From contig RDOF01000068.1 in NCBI GenBank assembly GCA_011365025.1, forward strand, positions 1 to 11,058: DNA of 11,058 bases, in the 5' to 3' direction. Of this stretch, positions 7,687 through 11,058 are shown piece after piece. The stretch's first letter is position 1. Each line of letters opens with the position of its first letter. The notes beneath the pieces are model-generated. The model searched no databases and was not told the origin of the DNA. It was given only the letters and a program-made list of their open reading frames with translations. Origin of the DNA: Candidatus Thorarchaeota archaeon. GTDB lineage: Archaea; Asgardarchaeota; Thorarchaeia; Thorarchaeales; Thorarchaeaceae. Both the position numbers and the translations under genes were made by a program.

Positions 7687-7984
7687 TTGATGCACCTCCA
7701 GTCATGCCGAGCGTAATCCGCTTTTGCCGCTGTAGCATTTCAAGAACTGACCGTATTCTATTGGCATAGGTACGGTTTCCGTCAGATACAATGAGTGTCC
7801 GTCCTGCTAGAAGAAGCAATTCCGGCATGTCTCCATACTTCGTTGAGCCATAGGCTACAAGTGCGGGATCCTTCACGATGACCTGCCAGACATAGCCGTG
7901 ACCGAGCTCCAAGCTCCTCATGATTGAATCTGACGATAATCCAGGAGGTATCTCTATTGCTATACGGTTATCCAGACCCAACAT
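7679..7984 (-). CDS. Small soluble protein, 101 residues, unknown
   Basis: An unrecognised protein with no membrane segment or signal peptide. Visible elements are an N-terminal strand (NRIAIEIPPG), a helix (SSDSIMRSLEL), a strand (VWQVIVKDP), a Leu-rich helix (MPELLLLAG), a strand (RTLIVSDGN), then an amphipathic helix (YANRIRSVLEMLQRQKR) and a glycine-rich end. The strand-turn-helix RTLIVSDGN...VLEML resembles FSVVVTSNG...IKQML in the membrane protein at the left edge of the window, which may hint at a shared fold. It overlaps the 201-residue membrane protein by 17 bp and the HerA/VirB4-like gene by 8 bp. Its strict placement between them suggests it is an accessory subunit of that assembly (inference). 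The ATG start has AGGAGG 11 nt upstream, and an in-frame stop just before it rules out a longer form. Confidence 0.78.
   Translation of the reverse strand: MLGLDNRIAIEIPPGLSSDSIMRSLELGHGYVWQVIVKDPALVAYGSTKYGDMPELLLLAGRTLIVSDGNRTYANRIRSVLEMLQRQKRITLGMTGGASIG
7694..7699 (-). promoter_or_regulatory. Shine-Dalgarno site deciding the TTG start of the HerA/VirB4-like protein
   Basis: GGAGGT on the minus strand, 7 nt before TTG at 7686. The alternative in-frame GTG at 7695 overlaps this site and could not be served by it, so the TTG, three codons later, is the better start. The site lies within the end of the 101-residue gene. Confidence 0.65.
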
Positions 7985-8573
7985 TAGTTTCTATGCCTCC
8001 TGTCACAGCTATCATCATATCATCCAGTTCGGCCTTCGTTACCGGCAGATGTGGATAGGCAGCTCTCATAGCGCTTTCAAGAAGAGCTGCATCCTTCACA
8101 ACTTGTTTCCTTAGTGAGTCTACGCACCGTATTCCATTTCGCAAACGCATCGCACTTCTTTTCACCAGAATGCCAACTCGGGTCACGCCATTCCCGAGGG
8201 GTCTTGCAACAAAGAAAACGACTTCCACTGATGGTCCGCTAGAATACCTAGTATAGACTGATTGCAGCACCTTCTTAGCAGAATGACTCAAATCAATTCC
8301 AATAGGAACGCTTCCCATTAGTCTGGCTGATGATACCTCCACAGTCCATTTGCGTAGTATTGCCAAAGTTGCTGCTCTGTCATCCCAAACAACAATTGGA
8401 GAGGCAATCTCCGTAGCAAGAATCCATACCACAGCCACTATTGAAGCTAGACATGTTATTGACAGAATCAGGTCAACTGCAACTTGTTGAATCCATAGGA
8501 TTCGGATGACCCCCGCAAGAGTGATAGTGGCGATAACCATCCATCCAAATTCACGGCGCTCGAACCATTTCAT
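7968..8573 (-). CDS. Membrane protein with two N-terminal helices and a soluble domain
   Basis: A 201-residue protein. Residues about 10-27 (GWMVIATITLAGVIRILW) and 31-55 are hydrophobic and should form an N-terminal hairpin. Residues 60-195 form a soluble alpha/beta domain: a strand pair VEVVFFVARPL and VTRVGILVKRS, a long helix with CVDSLRKQVVKDAALLESAMRAAY, then a short VTKAELDDMM helix. A membrane hairpin followed by this kind of domain resembles the N-terminal part of the HerA/VirB4-like protein encoded two genes downstream, and loosely the VirB3-plus-VirB4-N-domain arrangement of conjugation systems; that comparison is by eye and unproven. The ATG start has GGAGGG (8587-8582) 8 nt upstream, and the gene overlaps the end of the Fe-S helicase gene by 23 bp. 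No family name can be given with confidence. Confidence 0.82.
   Translation of the reverse strand: MKWFERREFGWMVIATITLAGVIRILWIQQVAVDLILSITCLASIVAVVWILATEIASPIVVWDDRAATLAILRKWTVEVSSARLMGSVPIGIDLSHSAKKVLQSVYTRYSSGPSVEVVFFVARPLGNGVTRVGILVKRSAMRLRNGIRCVDSLRKQVVKDAALLESAMRAAYPHLPVTKAELDDMMIAVTGGIETNVGSG
7996..8001 (-). promoter_or_regulatory. Shine-Dalgarno site for the 101-residue protein
   Basis: AGGAGG on the minus strand, 11 nt before the ATG at 7984. The spacing is at the long end of the usual range, but the next in-frame upstream codons include a stop (TAG at 7993-7991), so no earlier start is possible. Confidence 0.55.
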
Positions 8574-10530
8574 GGGAATTTCCCTCCATTATCTGAATGT
8601 ACTGCTGAACGGCACTATGCAACTCATCAACATCTGAATACGGCCATGTATCCGAAACCACATCATCACCAAGAACGTCGATATATCGTAGGAATCGGCT
8701 GTCAAGAAGAACAACGACACCCCAGTCCTCGGGAGACCGTCTTAGTCTTCCGAGTAATTGAGCAACCTGACGAATAGAAGGTACAACTGCACTGTAGTAG
8801 TAACCCATGTTCTCACCAAACTGAGAATCATACCACTCCTGCAGTGCGTATTGATAGCTTGTGGGGGGACTGAAAGGAATACCAATACCAATGATGAGAT
8901 CAATTAGGCTTGAGCCACCTTTGACCAAATCAATACCTTCTGCGAACTTACCTCCGTATACACAGAAAATGGCGTGAGGACCTGCTTCAAGAGTTTCTAC
9001 AACAGTCTCGATTCTGTCACTTTTGCTTTCCACAACCCGTCCTCTAAACCCCGTTTCTATCCCGTGACTTAGCACCTCGTGCATCATCTTGTAGCTCGGA
9101 AAAGCAATTAGCGCACTCTTATTGGCTGGCACCGAAGATAGGACTACGTTGATTCGAGAAGATATCTCCCTCCAAAGATTGGGGTTTCTGTTGCGATACT
9201 TGGTAGAAAGAGTCTTGTCAATTAGAACCAAGCGCGTTCCCCGAGGATACGGGCTTGCCAAGTCCTCAGTCTTGGCGCCACCAACGCCAAGAAGCCGCGC
9301 ATAGTGTGCAAGGGGTCTGATCGTTCCAGACATTAGTAGTGCGGAACGAGCAGCACGCAAGACAGGAGCGGTTAGTCCGGCAGAATTGAGAGGGCGAATC
9401 ATCAAGGTTGAATCAGCGATTGTAAGACTGGCGCCCCAAGGCTTGGTCACATTGAGCGTCACATGCCAGCCATCACTCGTTGCTGCCATCTGGGCAACAA
9501 AGAGAAATTCAATTAGTCGATCAAGAGGAGTCTCAGATACTACTTCGCTCTCCGGATCACCAATTCCAGGATGATTAATTTCATAGATTAGTCTAAGGTC
9601 TTCCTCATTGACAAATCGAGGTGCAACATTCCATTTGGGCAGGGTTTTTTCGGTCAGACTACCAATGCCGTCGAGATTCTCGCTTATTGTGTGATAGAGG
9701 AAGTCAACAGCTTCACCAATCCATTTCACCTTGGTTTCTTTAACAATCTCCTCCCTGTGTTCGCGAAGCCACTTCATATCTTCTCCCGTCATCTTGGCTG
9801 TTTCTGCATCCAGAACGTGACCGGAAAGATTGTGAGCTTCATCTATTAGGATGTCTACATCAAAAATCGAGGTCCCAATCGAACCTAGCATTGCATCTCT
9901 CACTCTGGTGCGAAAGATGTAATTGTAAGGGCCAATTATTATCCGACTGCTTCTTGCGCACCATCGCATAATTTCGTAAGGACAGAGACCCTCCCCGTAT
10001 GCCATATCCTCAATTCGTTCACGGTTGACCACGCCGGATTCTAAAAGGTCTTCCACCCCGCTCCGGACTGACTCTCGAATGGCATATCTTCCGTCAGAGG
10101 TGTTGCGCCTGTAGAAGTTATGGTAGTATGTGCATTGATTTGTTCTAATCATTGCTGCACATGCGCGCATGAAACCGGTTGACGATAGGGAATCCATCTT
10201 GGAGCGCATTGGACAGACATGTACTCGAGATAGCATAGTAGTGGCCGTAAGAGTGGGAATCATGCCACGTAGCACTTCAAGCTCGCTTTCAAAGACTCTT
10301 GATTGCGAATGGGTCCGCGTTAGAACTATCAATCGGGCCGATTCATCATGCAAACGTGCTGATAGGTAGCCGGCCAAAACAGCAACAGTCTTGCCTACGC
10401 CGCAATCAGCGGAGAGAAGCCCAACGGTTTTTGATGCGAAGACCTCAGCTGCAAAGTGGACCGCCTTCTCTTGATATGGTCTCGGCTCGTATGGGAAGTA
10501 AACCAAGGGGTCGGTGTCTGCAGCATTCAA
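8551..10530 (-). CDS. XPD/DinG-like Fe-S superfamily 2 helicase
   Basis: A 659-residue helicase of the XPD/Rad3/DinG group, about the length of archaeal XPD. It opens with a Q-motif-like YEPRPYQEKAV, then Walker A ADCGVGKT (41-48). Walker B is DEAH (230-233) in the context ILIDEAHNLSGHV. LLMSGTIRPL (398-406) is the family's SGT motif, GGKFAEGIDL (526-535) is motif V, and QLLGRLRRSPEDWG (591-604) is motif VI. Between Walker A and DEAH lie Cys106, Cys124, Cys133 and Cys183, suitable ligands for the 4Fe-4S cluster of this group; the 17-residue gap between the first two equals that of human XPD, and CPYE at the fourth matches the family. These helicases unwind DNA 5'-3', and the cluster domain wedges the strands. 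Cys-Gly-Val in the P-loop is unusual next to the common PTGTGKT. The TTG start forms a TTGA overlap with the upstream stop; an in-frame TAG directly precedes it. Being embedded with membrane genes argues for a specialised paralogue rather than the housekeeping XPD (inference). Confidence 0.93.
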   Translation of the reverse strand: MNAADTDPLVYFPYEPRPYQEKAVHFAAEVFASKTVGLLSADCGVGKTVAVLAGYLSARLHDESARLIVLTRTHSQSRVFESELEVLRGMIPTLTATTMLSRVHVCPMRSKMDSLSSTGFMRACAAMIRTNQCTYYHNFYRRNTSDGRYAIRESVRSGVEDLLESGVVNRERIEDMAYGEGLCPYEIMRWCARSSRIIIGPYNYIFRTRVRDAMLGSIGTSIFDVDILIDEAHNLSGHVLDAETAKMTGEDMKWLREHREEIVKETKVKWIGEAVDFLYHTISENLDGIGSLTEKTLPKWNVAPRFVNEEDLRLIYEINHPGIGDPESEVVSETPLDRLIEFLFVAQMAATSDGWHVTLNVTKPWGASLTIADSTLMIRPLNSAGLTAPVLRAARSALLMSGTIRPLAHYARLLGVGGAKTEDLASPYPRGTRLVLIDKTLSTKYRNRNPNLWREISSRINVVLSSVPANKSALIAFPSYKMMHEVLSHGIETGFRGRVVESKSDRIETVVETLEAGPHAIFCVYGGKFAEGIDLVKGGSSLIDLIIGIGIPFSPPTSYQYALQEWYDSQFGENMGYYYSAVVPSIRQVAQLLGRLRRSPEDWGVVVLLDSRFLRYIDVLGDDVVSDTWPYSDVDELHSAVQQYIQIMEGNSHEMVRAP

Positions 10531-11058
10531 CTATATGTTTCCGCCTCCACATGTAAACAGGATTCACTCCTGTGGATCCTGAATCGGATCGAGAAGTATT
10601 TGCGAAGCAACAGATTGAACCGCTGCATGAGACCATCCGAAGTGTAATGCCGTTCTCCTCTTGCCATCTTCTCTACTATCTCAGGGCTGAATCCCTTTTT
10701 CCGCGCTGCTCTCCAGAACCAATCTTCTACTTCTCTCATGGTGGAGTACAGATGCTCTATGGATTCCTCAACAGTAATCATCAGCTGTCTGACTGACGCC
10801 TTCGGGTCCTTTGGTAAATCTGAGGTTCTAATATTCGTGGGCAGATAGACTGCAACGCCTTCATTGCTGTCGAGGTAAATCTCCTGAGGCACACCTTTGG
10901 TACCTCGAAGAGTCTCTAGTAGTGAAAGCAGTCGTGGCAGCTGAGGAAGAAAAGGCTGCTCAAGATTATGATTCCGCCAATTAACACGTGTGACGACAAA
11001 AATCATAGGATCGACGTCGGGGTCTGAATGCAAGATGGCTACTCTGTGAGGTGTTTCA
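10527..11058 (-). CDS. Unknown protein, C-terminal part (enters from the right edge)
   Basis: The frame is open from the right edge of the window to TGA at 10529-10527, giving at least 176 residues. A TTG at 11033 could start a 168-residue form, but no ribosome-binding site precedes it and the codons before it (reading ETPHRVAI) look like normal coding sequence, so this is most likely the end of a longer gene. The visible part begins with a strand-rich piece (DPMIFVVTRVNWR), then helices (LLSLLETLRG), a strand pair (PQEIYLDSNEGVAVYLP), a long charged helix with MREVEDWFWRAARKKGF, and a basic end (LLLRKYFSIRFRIHRSE). No membrane segment, nucleotide-binding or metal motif is visible, and I do not recognise it. 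The TTGA overlap with the Fe-S helicase places it in the same operon, possibly as a partner of that helicase. Confidence 0.72.
   Translation of the reverse strand, partial: ETPHRVAILHSDPDVDPMIFVVTRVNWRNHNLEQPFLPQLPRLLSLLETLRGTKGVPQEIYLDSNEGVAVYLPTNIRTSDLPKDPKASVRQLMITVEESIEHLYSTMREVEDWFWRAARKKGFSPEIVEKMARGERHYTSDGLMQRFNLLLRKYFSIRFRIHRSESCLHVEAETYS
10544..10548 (-). promoter_or_regulatory. Weak, distant Shine-Dalgarno site before the Fe-S helicase
   Basis: GGAGG on the minus strand, 13 nt before the TTG at 10530. The spacing is poor, and translation may instead depend on re-initiation at the TTGA overlap. The in-frame stop at 10533-10531 prevents a longer protein. Confidence 0.35.

Larger units (their letters stand above)
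1..11058 (-). other. Operon of nine overlapping genes
   Basis: All nine genes lie on one strand and each overlaps the next: 4 bp (10527-10530), 23 bp (8551-8573), 17 bp (7968-7984), 8 bp (7679-7686), 4 bp (5329-5332), 1 bp (3116), 8 bp (1422-1429) and 1 bp (755). There is no intergenic space, so a single transcript beginning beyond the right edge and coupled translation are likely. Start codons are mixed: three ATG, three GTG and two TTG, with the first gene's start unseen. The transcription start and end both lie outside the window. Confidence 0.8.

Noticed and set aside
1..11058. CRISPR-Cas or a classical defence island, given the helicases and unknown genes
   Set aside because: No direct repeats, no nuclease motif and no toxin, transposase or integrase were seen; a defence role cannot be excluded but nothing in the sequence supports it specifically.
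1..11058. The HerA-NurA-Mre11-Rad50 end-resection cluster
   Set aside because: No NurA-, Mre11- or Rad50-like protein is present, and the HerA-like protein here is membrane-anchored and lacks a working P-loop.

Overview
The window is a single, gap-free gene train on the minus strand, most likely from an archaeon. The reasons are the protein types: an XPD/Rad3-type iron-sulphur helicase, a Ski2/Hel308-type helicase, a small RadB-like RecA-fold ATPase and a HerA/VirB4-type membrane ATPase. The tightly overlapping genes, the Shine-Dalgarno-type sites and the frequent GTG/TTG starts fit this. I cannot name the lineage. A mid-GC euryarchaeal or Asgard-type genome is possible, but that is a guess. 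No rRNA, tRNA, CRISPR array, insertion sequence or long repeat was seen, and there is no intergenic gap that could hold an internal promoter or terminator.

In order of transcription (right to left) the layout is: (1) the C-terminal part of an unrecognised protein entering from the right edge (10527-11058); (2) an XPD/DinG-like Fe-S helicase (8551-10530); (3) a 201-residue protein with two N-terminal membrane helices (7968-8573); (4) a 101-residue soluble protein (7679-7984); (5) a membrane-anchored HerA/VirB4-like protein whose P-loop and Walker B motifs are both degenerate (5329-7686); (6) a Ski2/Hel308-like helicase with a SWIM-type zinc finger (3116-5332); (7) a 564-residue protein with a central membrane hairpin and an acidic, proline-rich tail (1422-3116); (8) a small RecA/RadB-like ATPase with an intact P-loop (755-1429); and (9) the N-terminal 251 residues of a polytopic membrane protein leaving at the left edge (1-755). 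Every neighbouring pair overlaps, by 1 to 23 bp, so translation is probably coupled along the whole row.

Taken together the genes look like a membrane-associated DNA-handling machine. It has two helicases of opposite expected polarity (XPD family 5'-3', Ski2/Hel308 family 3'-5'), a recombinase-family ATPase, and three or four membrane proteins. One of these is an apparently ATPase-dead relative of the conjugation/DNA-pumping ATPases. The arrangement recalls archaeal DNA-import (Ced-type) or conjugation-derived systems, but the pairing with XPD-like and SWIM-Ski2 helicases is not one I recognise. DNA uptake, export, membrane-tethered repair and defence all remain possible; which of these applies is inference. 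Recognition of the two helicases and the RecA-fold ATPase is firm. Recognition of the HerA/VirB4 relative is moderate. The other proteins can be described but not named.
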